This document shows, piece after piece, positions 46,861-56,162 of a DNA stretch of 64,000 nucleotides (positions within the stretch are counted from its first letter, which is position 1; the number at the start of each line of letters is the position of its first letter). The position numbers and the translations under genes are program-made. The notes beneath the pieces were generated by a model that was not told the origin of the DNA, did not search any database, and was given only the letters and a program-made list of their open reading frames with translations. This DNA comes from Croceicoccus gelatinilyticus (GTDB taxonomy: Bacteria > Pseudomonadota > Alphaproteobacteria > Sphingomonadales > Sphingomonadaceae): assembly GCF_018398395.1 (NCBI RefSeq), contig NZ_JAHCBF010000001.1, forward strand, positions 620,001 to 684,000, given 5' to 3'.

Positions 46861-48891
46861 TCAGTCCTTCTTCGTGCCTTGCGCGACCTCTTCGGAGAAT
46901 GCCTCGAAGCTGACGGGGCGGCCGAGGAAATCCTCGACCAGCTCGGCAGCGGGGCGGGTGCCGCCTGCGCCGAGCACTTTCACGCGGTAGTCCATCGCGG
47001 TTTGCGGATCGCGCAGCCCTGCGGTCTTGAAGCGGGTGAACAGGTCGGCCGCGATCACGCGAGACCAGCCGTAAGTGTAGTAGCCCGCCGAATAGCCATT
47101 GAGATGACCGAACCGGCCCTCGCTATGCGTGCCTTCGGGGAAGGGCAGCATCGAGTATTCGTTGACCCACGTACGATACGCTTCCGACAGGTCCTCGGGA
47201 GCAGGGCCGCGATAGTAGTTCAGCGATGCGTTCGAATAACCTGCCTGTCGGCGTTCATACTGGCCGCGCCCGAAATAGCGGGCGGCCTGCATCTTCTCGA
47301 CCAGTTCGTGCGGGATCGTCTCGCCCGCCTCGTTCTTCGCGAAGCGTGCCAGTGTGTCGTAATCGTAGACCCAGTTTTCGAGCATCTGCGAGGGGGCTTC
47401 GACAAAGTCCCGCTCGGTCGCGACCCCGGCCTGTCCGTACCAGCGCTGGTTGCCGCCGAGGATGTTGTGAATGAGGTGGCCGAATTCGTGGAGGAAAGTC
47501 TCCACGTCGCCATGCTCCATCAACCCGGTGTCATAACCGCCCTTGGGCATGTTCATGACAAGCGCGGAGACTGCCGGGGCGTCGCCCACACCGTCACGCA
47601 TCGTAACATGATTGGCATGGCTGTATTTGCCGTCACGCGGATGGGAGTCGAGGTAGAAACGGCCCAGCACGGTTCCGGCTTCACGGACCTGACCACGATC
47701 GCGGATCTCAAACGTCTCTACATCCTCGTGCCAGACGTCGGTATCCCAAGGCACGATTTCGACCTGGAACAGGTCTTCGACCAGGCGGAAGACCCCGTCA
47801 CGAACGTTGTCGTATGTGAAGTACTGGCGCACCTCCTGCGGATCGAGGTCGAAGCGATCTTTCATCACCTGCGTCGCGACATAGGACGTGTTGAAAATGT
47901 CGAGTTCGACGCCCGGCTTCAGTTCGGCCAGCACTTCTTTCTTCAGCGCAATGTCGGCCTCTGCAGCGGGCAGCGCAGCGGCGGCGACCTGTTCGATCTG
48001 TGCCTCTGCCTTGGCAGGCGTGTCGATCATGCGTGGTTCGAGCGCCAGGGCCGCATAGTTTTCGCGGCCCAGCGCCTTGGCCAGTTCGTCACGCTTGTTG
48101 ATCAGGCGGCGAAGGGCTTCCTGATTTTCCGGATAGGCGCGCGAATAATAGACGCGCATCAGACGCTCTCGCAGTCTCTCGCTCTCTGCATAGGCGAGCA
48201 CCGGAGTGACATCGGGACTTGCGGTCGTGAGTGTCACGAGGCCGTCCGGGCCGACAGGATGGGCGTCGATGAAGTCCTGCGGCAGGCCGGCCAGTTCTTC
48301 TGGTAATGCCTTGATGGAGCCCGTGCTCTCGGCGATGTTGCGGTCGAAGTCGGTCCCGGCCTTGGTGATTTCTTCCTGAAGGGCCGCGATCTTTGCGCGC
48401 CCCTCGGCATCCTGGGAAACGCCGTTGCGATCGAAGGCTTCAAGGATCTGCGACAGATAGTACTGCGTCTTCTCATCCTCGCCGCTGACGTCGACGCCTT
48501 TCAGGCGGTCATAAAGCGGACGCGAAAGGCTGATCGTGCTGTCAAAGTTATCGATCCGGCTTTCGCAATTGCCGGCAGCTTCGCGGCGTTCGGCATCCAG
48601 CATGACTTCGCGATAGACCACGAATTCGCCGCCTGCGGCATAAAGCAGGCCAATGAGTTCGTCATAAGGCTTGAGCGTATTGGCGACCGTCGCGGTGCCT
48701 TTTTCCTTTTCGAGTGCGCCGAGGCGGCGCTCAAGCTCGGTCATCACCATTTCGCATCGCGCATTTATGGTCGCAGCGTCCTTGGCCGTAGCGATCGGTT
48801 CGCCGAGGAAATCCTCGACCGTCCCGGCCTGGGCGGGGATAGCCGCCAGCGCGGTTGCGGACATCAGCGTTGCGGTGATGAGGGTCTTCAT
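46861..48891 (-). CDS. M3-family metallopeptidase, exported
   Basis: 676 residues with a Sec signal (LITATLMSATALAAIPAQA). The M3 zinc motif is FLHEFGHLIHN (HExxH), with Glu in VEAPSQMLENW further on. M3 peptidases such as Dcp or thimet-type oligopeptidases cleave short peptides. The exported form is probably periplasmic and may recycle peptides. It heads an operon with hglS and is divergent from rnr, with a 137-base region between. Confidence 0.88.
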   Translation of the reverse strand: MKTLITATLMSATALAAIPAQAGTVEDFLGEPIATAKDAATINARCEMVMTELERRLGALEKEKGTATVANTLKPYDELIGLLYAAGGEFVVYREVMLDAERREAAGNCESRIDNFDSTISLSRPLYDRLKGVDVSGEDEKTQYYLSQILEAFDRNGVSQDAEGRAKIAALQEEITKAGTDFDRNIAESTGSIKALPEELAGLPQDFIDAHPVGPDGLVTLTTASPDVTPVLAYAESERLRERLMRVYYSRAYPENQEALRRLINKRDELAKALGRENYAALALEPRMIDTPAKAEAQIEQVAAAALPAAEADIALKKEVLAELKPGVELDIFNTSYVATQVMKDRFDLDPQEVRQYFTYDNVRDGVFRLVEDLFQVEIVPWDTDVWHEDVETFEIRDRGQVREAGTVLGRFYLDSHPRDGKYSHANHVTMRDGVGDAPAVSALVMNMPKGGYDTGLMEHGDVETFLHEFGHLIHNILGGNQRWYGQAGVATERDFVEAPSQMLENWVYDYDTLARFAKNEAGETIPHELVEKMQAARYFGRGQYERRQAGYSNASLNYYRGPAPEDLSEAYRTWVNEYSMLPFPEGTHSEGRFGHLNGYSAGYYTYGWSRVIAADLFTRFKTAGLRDPQTAMDYRVKVLGAGGTRPAAELVEDFLGRPVSFEAFSEEVAQGTKKD

Positions 48892-49028
48892 GAGGCCTGT
48901 CGTACTCTTTCAGCGTGCGTGGGCGCACGGGAATGGTTTTACATGAAACCGGATACAGGCCTGCGCATGACTGCGCAATGAAGCGTTCCCGCTTGCGCAC
49001 GGGCGCGGGCAGGGCCACATGGGCGAAT

Positions 49029-51329
49029 ATGGCGAAATCTCCCAAGCGTATCCCCGGAATGCCCACCAAGAAGCAGGTCATGGACTTCATCAAGTCGTCC
49101 GAGACTCCTGCCGGAAAGCGCGAGATCGCGCGTGCCTTCGGCCTGAAGGGGCAGGAGAAGATCGCGCTCAAGGCGCTGCTGAAGGACATGGCTGACGAAG
49201 GCCTGATTGATGGCGGCCGCCGTGCCTTCCACCGCATGGGCGGCGTGCCGACGGTGACAGTGCTGCGTGTGATCGACATCGAGGAGGGCGAGGCCATCGC
49301 CATTCCCGACACGTGGGAGCCGGACAGCGGCACCCCGCCGCCGCGCCTGCGCATGATCGAAGCCAAGGCCCGCGGCAGGGCACGGCAGATGCCCGCGCTG
49401 CGCAAGGGCGACAGGGTGCTGGCGCGGACCGAGGAAACCACCAACGGCTGGCTCGCCCATCCGATGAAGAAGCTGCCCGACAGCCATGAATCCATCATGG
49501 GTGTGGTCGAGATCGACGGTAGCGGGAAGGGCTGGCTGGCTCCGATCGAGAAGTCGATGCGGTCATCGCTGCCCATCGCGAACATGGGCGAGGCTGAAAA
49601 GGGTCAGCTCGTCCTTGCCGAACCGGCTGGCAAGTCGCCGCGTTCGGGCGTGAAGGTGACGCAAGTGCTGGGCGATCCGCTGGCGCCGAAATCCTATTCG
49701 CTGATCGCGATCAACAAGTACGACATTCCCTTTGAATTCTCGTCCGACACGCTGGAAGAGGCGGAGATCGCGGCGAAACTGCCGCTGAGCGAGGACAAGC
49801 GTGAGGATCTGCGCGCCCTGCCGATCGTCGCGATCGATCCGGCCGACGCGCGAGACCACGATGACGCGATCTGGGCCGCGCCCGATGACGACCCGCAGAA
49901 CGCCGGTGGCTGGAAGGCGCTTGTCGCGATCGCCGACGTGTCGTTCTACGTACGTCCGGGCAGTGCCATCGACCGCGAGGCGAGGAAGCGCGGCAATTCG
50001 GTCTATTTCCCTGACCGCGTCGTGCCGATGCTGCCCGAAATCCTGTCCGCCGACGTCTGTTCTCTGGGCGAGGGCGAGGCGAGGGCGGCAATGGCTTGCC
50101 ATCTCGTCATCGACAAGACGGGGCGGATCAAGGACTGGCGCTTCACCCGCGCGATCGTCCAGATCAGCGAAGTCATCGCCTATGAGGATGCGCAGGCGCG
50201 CATCGACGCGGGTGAGGCTGGCGATAACCTGAAACACCTCTGGGCCTGCTGGAAGGCGCTGAATTCGGCGCGCGACGATCGCGATCCGCTCGATCTCGAC
50301 CTTCCCGAACGCCGCGTCGTTCTGGACGAGCAGGGACGCATTGCCGAAGTCGCGGTTCGCGAACGGCTCGACGCGCACCGCGTGGTCGAGGATTTCATGA
50401 TCGCGGCCAACGTCGCGGCGGCCAAAGCGCTGGAGGCCAAGGCCGCGCCCGTCGTCTACCGCATCCACGAGCCGCCGAGCCGCGAGAAGCTGATCGCGCT
50501 CAAGGACTATCTCGCGACGATGGATCGCAAGCTGTCGATGGGTCAGGTCATCACGCCCGGCCTTTTCAACCGCCTGCTGAAGGACGTCGCCGACGATACC
50601 GAGAAGGCGCTGGTGATGGAGCAGGTCCTGCGAACCCAGACGCAGGCTTATTACGGACCGAAGAATGCAGGCCACTTCGGCCTCGCGCTCGGATCATACG
50701 CGCACTTTACGTCGCCGATCCGCCGTTATTCCGACCTTCTGGTCCACCGTGCGCTGGTCGAAGCATATGGTCTGGAGCAGCCGCGCCCCAAAGACCACTC
50801 GATCCCACCGACATCCGGCCTGTCGGACCGCGACCGCGCCTCGCTCGACCGCGTGACCGAGGCAATCAGCCGCACCGAACGCCGCGCGATGGAGGCAGAG
50901 CGAGACACTATCGACCGCTATGTCGCGGCGTGGCTTTCGGGACGTGTCGGCGAAGTGTTCGAGACCCGCGTCACTGGCGTCCAAAAATTCGGCCTCTTCG
51001 CCACGATCATCGGTTTCGGCGGTGACGGGCTGGTCCCGGTCTCCGTCCTTGGTGACGAGCGGTTTTTCTACGACGAAAAGGCGCAGGTATTGCGTGGGGA
51101 CCGGACCGGAACCGAGTACCGTTCCGGCGACCGGCTCGAGCTGCGACTTGCAGAAGCGAACCCGCTGACAGGCGCCTTGAAGTTCGAGCCGCCTGAATTC
51201 GAAGGGCGTATCGAACCGCGGGGCGGAAGGCCCGAACGGCGAGGCCCCAAGCGGCAGAACAAGACGGGCTACATGAAAGGCAAGCGCGGCAGGCCCGGCA
51301 ATATCCGGCACCAGAACCGCAAACGCTGA
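49029..51329 (+). CDS. rnr: Ribonuclease R
   Basis: 766 residues. RNase R is a processive 3'-5' exonuclease that degrades structured RNA. After a helix-turn-helix start and cold-shock-like part, the RNB catalytic core shows AIDPADARDHDDAIW with the acidic metal ligands and HFTSPIRRYSDLLVHR. The S1 domain lies at about residue 640-720 (GRVGEVFETRVTGVQKFGLF), with a basic tail. ATG 49029 is taken; the next ATG is 11 codons later, and a longer frame begins at 48915. It converges with the universal stress protein gene. Confidence 0.95.
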   Translation: MAKSPKRIPGMPTKKQVMDFIKSSETPAGKREIARAFGLKGQEKIALKALLKDMADEGLIDGGRRAFHRMGGVPTVTVLRVIDIEEGEAIAIPDTWEPDSGTPPPRLRMIEAKARGRARQMPALRKGDRVLARTEETTNGWLAHPMKKLPDSHESIMGVVEIDGSGKGWLAPIEKSMRSSLPIANMGEAEKGQLVLAEPAGKSPRSGVKVTQVLGDPLAPKSYSLIAINKYDIPFEFSSDTLEEAEIAAKLPLSEDKREDLRALPIVAIDPADARDHDDAIWAAPDDDPQNAGGWKALVAIADVSFYVRPGSAIDREARKRGNSVYFPDRVVPMLPEILSADVCSLGEGEARAAMACHLVIDKTGRIKDWRFTRAIVQISEVIAYEDAQARIDAGEAGDNLKHLWACWKALNSARDDRDPLDLDLPERRVVLDEQGRIAEVAVRERLDAHRVVEDFMIAANVAAAKALEAKAAPVVYRIHEPPSREKLIALKDYLATMDRKLSMGQVITPGLFNRLLKDVADDTEKALVMEQVLRTQTQAYYGPKNAGHFGLALGSYAHFTSPIRRYSDLLVHRALVEAYGLEQPRPKDHSIPPTSGLSDRDRASLDRVTEAISRTERRAMEAERDTIDRYVAAWLSGRVGEVFETRVTGVQKFGLFATIIGFGGDGLVPVSVLGDERFFYDEKAQVLRGDRTGTEYRSGDRLELRLAEANPLTGALKFEPPEFEGRIEPRGGRPERRGPKRQNKTGYMKGKRGRPGNIRHQNRKR

Positions 51330-51333
51330 CGGC

Positions 51334-51789
51334 TCAACTCAGCGCGTCGACTTCCTCTTCGGTAAGGCTGCCTGGCACGATCATCAGCGGGCAGGGCAGT
51401 TGCCCTGCTCTCGATCCGGCGAAGTGGGCGACGAGCGGGCCCGGTGCCCCCTCTGCCGCTGCGCCGAGGACAAGTGCGGCGATGTTGCCGTGTTCGACAA
51501 GGTATTCCTGCACGACTTTCGCGCCGTCGCCGACCTTTACCGAAATCGTCGGCATGCGCCCGCTTTCCTGTAGCAGACTGCCGGCAGCGGCCATGACCAG
51601 AACTTCGGCCCGGCTTTTCGCCTCCGATTCGATGGTCGCCTGAACGCCGCCAAAGGCCACGAACTGCTGCTTGGGGACGAGGGCGATGATGTGCACAGTA
51701 CCGCCGGTCTTCGCTGCGCGCCGAGAGGCGAAGCGAAGCGCAACGCGCGCTTCGGGTGTTTCGTCCATGATCACCAGGTAGACGCGCAT
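51334..51789 (-). CDS. Universal stress protein
   Basis: 151 residues of the UspA-like Rossmann fold: [23 protein letters not shown], then [29 protein letters not shown] and [10 protein letters not shown]. The ATP-binding G-2x-G-9x-G-S/T pattern of ATP-type Usps is not clear. ATG 51789 is selected because the frame from 51858 runs beyond the conserved start. It is divergent from pdhC. Target process unknown. Confidence 0.85.
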   Translation of the reverse strand: MRVYLVIMDETPEARVALRFASRRAAKTGGTVHIIALVPKQQFVAFGGVQATIESEAKSRAEVLVMAAAGSLLQESGRMPTISVKVGDGAKVVQEYLVEHGNIAALVLGAAAEGAPGPLVAHFAGSRAGQLPCPLMIVPGSLTEEEVDALS

Positions 51790-51951
51790 CGTGATGGCGG
51801 TGGCTCCTCGATTGCCAATGCTGCAGCGATGGATGGTCGAAAGGTTCGCTTTTCGCAAGAAAAAGGCGCGCTGCCTGTCTTGACCGAAAGACCCATGGTG
51901 GCTCAGAAGACCAACAAAAGCTCCCTCGCTAAAAAGACAATAAGGAAATCG

Positions 51952-53349
51952 ATGGCAATCCAGCTCAAGATGCCGGCTCTCTCCCCGACGATGGAGGAGG
52001 GCACCCTTGCCAAGTGGCTTGTAAAAAAGGGTGACAAGATCGAGCCGGGCGACATCATCGCCGAGATCGAGACCGACAAGGCAACGATGGAATTCGAATC
52101 CATCGATGAAGGCGTCGTGGCCGACATCGCGGTCGAGGCTGGCACCGAAGGCGTGAAGGTCGGGACCGTGATTGCCACGCTGGCCGAGGAAGGCGAGGAT
52201 CCCGATAGCATCGATGCATCGGCTGCTGCACCCGCCCCGGCCCCTGCTCCCGCAGCGTCGGAAGGCTCTGAAAAGATCGCCGCTTCGCCGAGCGCGCGCA
52301 AGCTTGCGGAAGAAAAGGGCGTCGACCTTTCATCGGTCACCGGAAGCGGCCCGAACGGCCGGATCGTGAAAGCCGATGTTGAAAATGCCGAAGGTGGCTC
52401 GGCAGCACCCGCTCCGGCGGCAACGCCCGCTCCGGCCGCATCAAATGACGGTGATCGTATCGTCGCCTCGCCGTTGGCCAAGCGTATTGCCCAGTCCAAG
52501 GGTATCGACCTGTCGACCCTGAAGGGCAGTGGCCCGAACGGCCGTATCGTGAAGGCCGACGTTGAAAACGCGAAGTCCGGCGCGGCCCCTGCCGCCGCCG
52601 CACCGCAGGCATCTGCGCCGGCTCCGGCATCGGCGCCTGCTGCTGCACAGGACTTCGGCATCCCGCACACGGCGGAAAAGCTGTCGAGCATGCGCAAGAC
52701 CATCGCGCGCCGCCTGACGGAATCGAAGCAGCAGGTTCCGCACATCTACCTGACGGTCGATATCCGCCTCGACGCGCTGCTCAAGCTGCGCGCGGAGTTG
52801 AACGACAGCCTCGCCAGCAGCGGCGTGAAGCTTTCGGTAAACGATCTGCTGATCAAGGCGCTGGCCAAATCGTTGATGGCGGTCCCGTCTTGCAATGTGC
52901 AGTTCGCGGGCGATCAGCTTCTCAGCTTCAGCCGCGCGGACATTTCCGTCGCCGTTTCGATCCCGGCAGGTCTTATCACTCCGATCATCGTCGATGCGGG
53001 TGACAAGACTGTCTCGAAGATTTCGACCGAGATGAAGGACCTTGCCGGTCGCGCCCGCGACGGCAAGCTGCAGCCGCACGAATTCCAGGGCGGCACGGCC
53101 AGCCTGTCGAACATGGGCATGTACGGCATCAAGCAGTTCGAGGCGGTCATCAATCCGCCGCAGGGCATGATCATGGCCATCGGCGCGGGCGAGAAGCGCC
53201 CTTATGTCGTCGACGACAGCCTGCAGATTGCCTCGGTCATGTCGGCCACCGGCAGCTTTGATCACCGCGCCATCGATGGCGCTGACGGTGCGCAGCTGAT
53301 GCAGGTGTTCAAGGACCTGATCGAAAAGCCGATGGGGCTGCTGGCCTGA
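51952..53349 (+). CDS. pdhC: Pyruvate dehydrogenase E2, dihydrolipoamide acetyltransferase, with two subunit-binding domains
   Basis: 465 residues. E2 transfers the acetyl group to CoA and holds the complex together. Order: lipoyl domain with Lys43 in [12 protein letters not shown]; an Ala/Pro linker; peripheral-subunit-binding domain 1 (about 108-146); another linker; a second such domain (about 168-206); then the catalytic domain with [11 protein letters not shown] near the end. The two binding domains are near-copies (both contain [15 protein letters not shown]). One lipoyl and one such domain are usual in alphaproteobacteria. ATG 51952 ([10 protein letters not shown]) is the conserved start. 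It overlaps the thioesterase start and is followed by lpdA. Confidence 0.93.
   Translation: MAIQLKMPALSPTMEEGTLAKWLVKKGDKIEPGDIIAEIETDKATMEFESIDEGVVADIAVEAGTEGVKVGTVIATLAEEGEDPDSIDASAAAPAPAPAPAASEGSEKIAASPSARKLAEEKGVDLSSVTGSGPNGRIVKADVENAEGGSAAPAPAATPAPAASNDGDRIVASPLAKRIAQSKGIDLSTLKGSGPNGRIVKADVENAKSGAAPAAAAPQASAPAPASAPAAAQDFGIPHTAEKLSSMRKTIARRLTESKQQVPHIYLTVDIRLDALLKLRAELNDSLASSGVKLSVNDLLIKALAKSLMAVPSCNVQFAGDQLLSFSRADISVAVSIPAGLITPIIVDAGDKTVSKISTEMKDLAGRARDGKLQPHEFQGGTASLSNMGMYGIKQFEAVINPPQGMIMAIGAGEKRPYVVDDSLQIASVMSATGSFDHRAIDGADGAQLMQVFKDLIEKPMGLLA
52273..52569 (+). repeat. In-frame duplication of the peripheral-subunit-binding domain in pdhC
   Basis: Two about 39-residue units, both ending in [15 protein letters not shown], occur at residues 108-146 and 168-206 of E2, separated by an Ala/Pro linker. 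The period is 61 residues (183 bases). The DNA of the two copies also agrees strongly (for example AGTGGCCCGAACGGCC versus AGCGGCCCGAACGGCC). Confidence 0.9.
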
Positions 53350-53753
53350 TGAGCGGCGGGATGGGGGAACCCGTCATCCGCGTCACTGCGATGCCTGCCG
53401 ACACGAACCCCTATGGCGGGGTGTTCGGAGGCTGGCTGATGAGCCAGATGGCGTTGGGGGCAGGCTCTACAGCCTCGCGCTATGCCAATGGCACGGCGGT
53501 GGTCATCGGGGCGACGGATTTTCGCTTTCCCGGCGCGATGGACGTTGGCGACGAGCTTTCGATCTACACGACCATCGCGAAGGAGGGGAATACCTCCCTT
53601 AATATCGAGGTGCGCGGCATCGCGCGCGAACGTAACACGGAAGCGACGAAGGAAGTGTGCAGCGGCACCTTCACATTCGTGGTGATTGACGAAACAGGGC
53701 GCCCGCGCGCGGTCAAGGACCGTCCGGCGCTAATGACTGGGCAGGAGCTTTGA
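53349..53753 (+). CDS. Acyl-CoA thioesterase, YciA-like hotdog protein
   Basis: 134 residues of the hotdog fold: MPADTNPYGGVFGGWLMSQMALGAG matches the YciA/BACH-type start, where the Asp of the active site is in PADTN. It would hydrolyse acyl-CoA esters. Its ATG overlaps the pdhC stop by one base, and lpdA follows 4 bases later, so it is co-transcribed between E2 and E3. Such an insert is common in sphingomonads; what links it to PDH is unclear. Confidence 0.85.
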   Translation: MSGGMGEPVIRVTAMPADTNPYGGVFGGWLMSQMALGAGSTASRYANGTAVVIGATDFRFPGAMDVGDELSIYTTIAKEGNTSLNIEVRGIARERNTEATKEVCSGTFTFVVIDETGRPRAVKDRPALMTGQEL

Positions 53754-53756
53754 AAG

Positions 53757-55172
53757 ATGTCGGCAAGCTATGACGTGATCGTCCTTGGTTCGGGACCCGG
53801 CGGCTATGTCGCGGCCATCCGGGCTTCGCAACTGGGCCTCAAGACCGCGATTGTTGAGCGTGAACTGCTCGGCGGGATCTGCCTCAACTGGGGCTGCATC
53901 CCGACGAAGACACTGCTGCGTTCGGCAGAGATCAAGCATTTCGCGGAACACGCGGGCGACTACGGCCTGAAGATCGCGGGCAAGATCGAGGCAGACCTCG
54001 ACGCCGTCGTGAAGCGCAGCCGCGGCGTCGCCTCGCAGCTCAACAAGGGTGTCACGCACCTGATGAAGAAGAACAAGGTCACGGTGCACATGGGTGAGGG
54101 GACGCTGAAGTCGCCCACCAGCATCGAGGTCAAGGGCAAGGACGGCACCGAGACGATCAGTGCCAAGCACGTCATCGTCGCCACCGGCGCGCGGGCCCGC
54201 GAACTTCCCTTTGCCAAGGCCGACGGGGACAAGATCTGGACTTATCGCCACGCGATGACGCCCAAGGAAATGCCGACCAAGCTGCTCGTCATGGGTTCGG
54301 GCGCGATCGGTATCGAGTTCGCCAGCTTCTACAACGACATGGGTGCGGACGTGACCGTGGTCGAAATGCTGGACCGCATCGTTCCGGTCGAGGACAAGGA
54401 CGTTTCGGCCTTCCTCGAAAAGGCACTGACCAAGCAGGGCATGACGATCATGACCGGCGCGGGCGTCGAGGCGATCGACGCAGGCGCCAAGGGCGTGAAG
54501 GCCAAGATCAAGGGCAAGGACGGCAAGGTCGCCGAGCACGAGTTCAGCCATGTGATCTCCGCCGTCGGCATCGTCCCGAACACCGAGAACATCGGCCTTG
54601 AAAGCATCGGCGCGAAAATGGACCGTGGTTTCATCCAGATCGACGATCTGGGCCGCACCGGTGTCAAGGGCCTCTGGGCTATCGGCGACTGCACCCCCGG
54701 ACCGTGGCTGGCCCACAAGGCAAGCCACGAGGGCGTGACCGCTGCCGAAGCCATCGCGCAGGAACTGGGCAACAAGGACGTCCACCCGCACGGTCTTGAT
54801 CGCAACAACATCCCGGGCTGCACTTACTGCCACCCGCAGATCGCCAGCGTCGGCATGACCGAAGAAAAGGCCAAGGAAGCCGGTTTCGAAGTGAAGGCGG
54901 GCACGTTCCCCTTCATCGGCAACGGCAAGGCTATCGCGCTGGGTGAACCCGAAGGCTTCGTGAAGACCGTGTTCGACGCCAAGACCGGCGAACTGCTGGG
55001 CGCGCACATGATCGGCGCGGAAGTGACCGAGATGATCCAGGGCTACGTCGTTGGCAAGACGCTTGAAACGACGGAAGCGGAGCTGATGCAGACCGTCTTC
55101 CCGCACCCGACTATCAGCGAGTCGATGCACGAAAGTGTGCTCGCCGCATATGGTCGCGCGATCCATATCTGA
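53757..55172 (+). CDS. lpdA: Dihydrolipoyl dehydrogenase (E3)
   Basis: 471 residues. E3 reoxidises the lipoyl group of E2 with FAD and NAD+. The FAD motif is VIVLGSGPGGYVAA, the redox disulfide is in GGICLNWGCIPTKT (CxxxxC), the NAD-binding part is LLVMGSGAIGIEFASF, and the His-Glu pair of the interface is in FPHPTISESMHE. It is the third gene of the pdhC-thioesterase-lpdA set. The second window-spanning E1 gene (pdhB) is at the left edge, about 51 kb away. Confidence 0.96.
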   Translation: MSASYDVIVLGSGPGGYVAAIRASQLGLKTAIVERELLGGICLNWGCIPTKTLLRSAEIKHFAEHAGDYGLKIAGKIEADLDAVVKRSRGVASQLNKGVTHLMKKNKVTVHMGEGTLKSPTSIEVKGKDGTETISAKHVIVATGARARELPFAKADGDKIWTYRHAMTPKEMPTKLLVMGSGAIGIEFASFYNDMGADVTVVEMLDRIVPVEDKDVSAFLEKALTKQGMTIMTGAGVEAIDAGAKGVKAKIKGKDGKVAEHEFSHVISAVGIVPNTENIGLESIGAKMDRGFIQIDDLGRTGVKGLWAIGDCTPGPWLAHKASHEGVTAAEAIAQELGNKDVHPHGLDRNNIPGCTYCHPQIASVGMTEEKAKEAGFEVKAGTFPFIGNGKAIALGEPEGFVKTVFDAKTGELLGAHMIGAEVTEMIQGYVVGKTLETTEAELMQTVFPHPTISESMHESVLAAYGRAIHI

Positions 55173-55279
55173 CGTGTAAAATCCGCCTGCCGCATGGCCG
55201 GATCGCTCCGGCGCGGCGGGCGGAACCCAAAGGCTCTTTCCGTGGTATAGTCCTCACAAGGGACAGATGGAGAGAGCCG

Positions 55280-55447
55280 ATGGAATTCGAAATTCTCGAT
55301 CACGAAACGCTCCCCAATCATGGCGAGCGTTCGGCTTTTTCGCAGCTTGAACGAAAGCGGACGACCAGCCAACGCACGCGCGAGGCAAAGCCCGGTCGCA
55401 AGATGGGCGTGCCTGCCACCGAGGAACATCCGGTCGCACCGTCCTGA
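55280..55447 (+). CDS. Small 55-residue protein, unknown
   Basis: An ATG at 55280 is preceded by GGAGAG at 7 bases and opens 55 codons with a balanced composition: acidic start (MEFEILDHETLPN), then a basic middle (QLERKRTTSQRTREAKPGRK) and a short tail. No signal peptide or membrane segment. I do not recognise the family. It lies between lpdA and the YitT gene. The ribosome-binding site and composition make it a plausible gene; alternatively it is only a chance frame. Confidence 0.5.
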   Translation: MEFEILDHETLPNHGERSAFSQLERKRTTSQRTREAKPGRKMGVPATEEHPVAPS

Positions 55448-55487
55448 GAGGCTTGTCCGCCCAAGCGTGAGCGGCTAGCGCCGCGCC

Positions 55488-56144
55488 ATGGGACAAGACA
55501 CGACCGCATCTGAAACCACACAGGCCGCAGCTGACAAGGCATTTCCCGAAGCGATTCCGCACAGCCTTGCGGAGGATGTCTATGGCCTCGTGACGGGTTC
55601 GACCCTGTTCGCGATTGGCCTTACGCTGATGAAGGCAAGCGGGATTGTGACGGCAGGGATGGGCGGTCTGGCTCTTTTGGCGTCGTACCTCAGCCCGCTA
55701 ACCGTCGATCAGGCGTTCTGGCTTTTCAATATGCCGTTCTTTGTTTTGGCGTGGAGTGCGCTGGGAAAGAACTATTTCATCAAGTCGGTCGTTGCCGTGG
55801 GTCTCGTATCGATAATCACGGCCATCACTCGATTCTCGATGGAGATCGGTTCAATTCACCCTGCTTTCGGCGCATTGGCGGGCGGGACGGCAGCAGGTGC
55901 AGGTATCCTAGCCATTTTGCGACACAAGGCCGGCGTGGGCGGCGTGACGATCTTGTCGATCTGGCTGGAAAAGAAGTTTGGTTGGAGCGTCGGCTGGATG
56001 AGCTTCGTGCTCGACGCCATAATCATTCTTTCGGCGATTCTGATGATCCCCTCGGAATTGGCCCTTTACTCGGTGCTCAGCGTTGCGGCGGTCAGCGGCA
56101 TTCTCATCGCCTATCACAAGCCAGGGCGTTACACCGGCTACTGA
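55488..56144 (+). CDS. YitT-family membrane protein
   Basis: 218 residues with five or so hydrophobic segments. The pattern GSTLFAIGLTLMKASGIVTAGMGGLALL and AGTAAGAGILAILRHKAGVGGVTIL matches the YitT/DUF161 family of integral membrane proteins. The soluble N-terminus (about 25 residues) is polar. Function unknown; some members have been suggested as transporters. It is convergent with the next minus-strand gene. Confidence 0.82.
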   Translation: MGQDTTASETTQAAADKAFPEAIPHSLAEDVYGLVTGSTLFAIGLTLMKASGIVTAGMGGLALLASYLSPLTVDQAFWLFNMPFFVLAWSALGKNYFIKSVVAVGLVSIITAITRFSMEIGSIHPAFGALAGGTAAGAGILAILRHKAGVGGVTILSIWLEKKFGWSVGWMSFVLDAIIILSAILMIPSELALYSVLSVAAVSGILIAYHKPGRYTGY

Positions 56145-56162
56145 CCGCACGCATCACGGGGT

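Noticed and set aside
53730-55166. 478-codon open frame opposite lpdA
   Set aside because: It mirrors lpdA over its whole length and gives a low-complexity His/Arg/Asp-rich protein with no known family.
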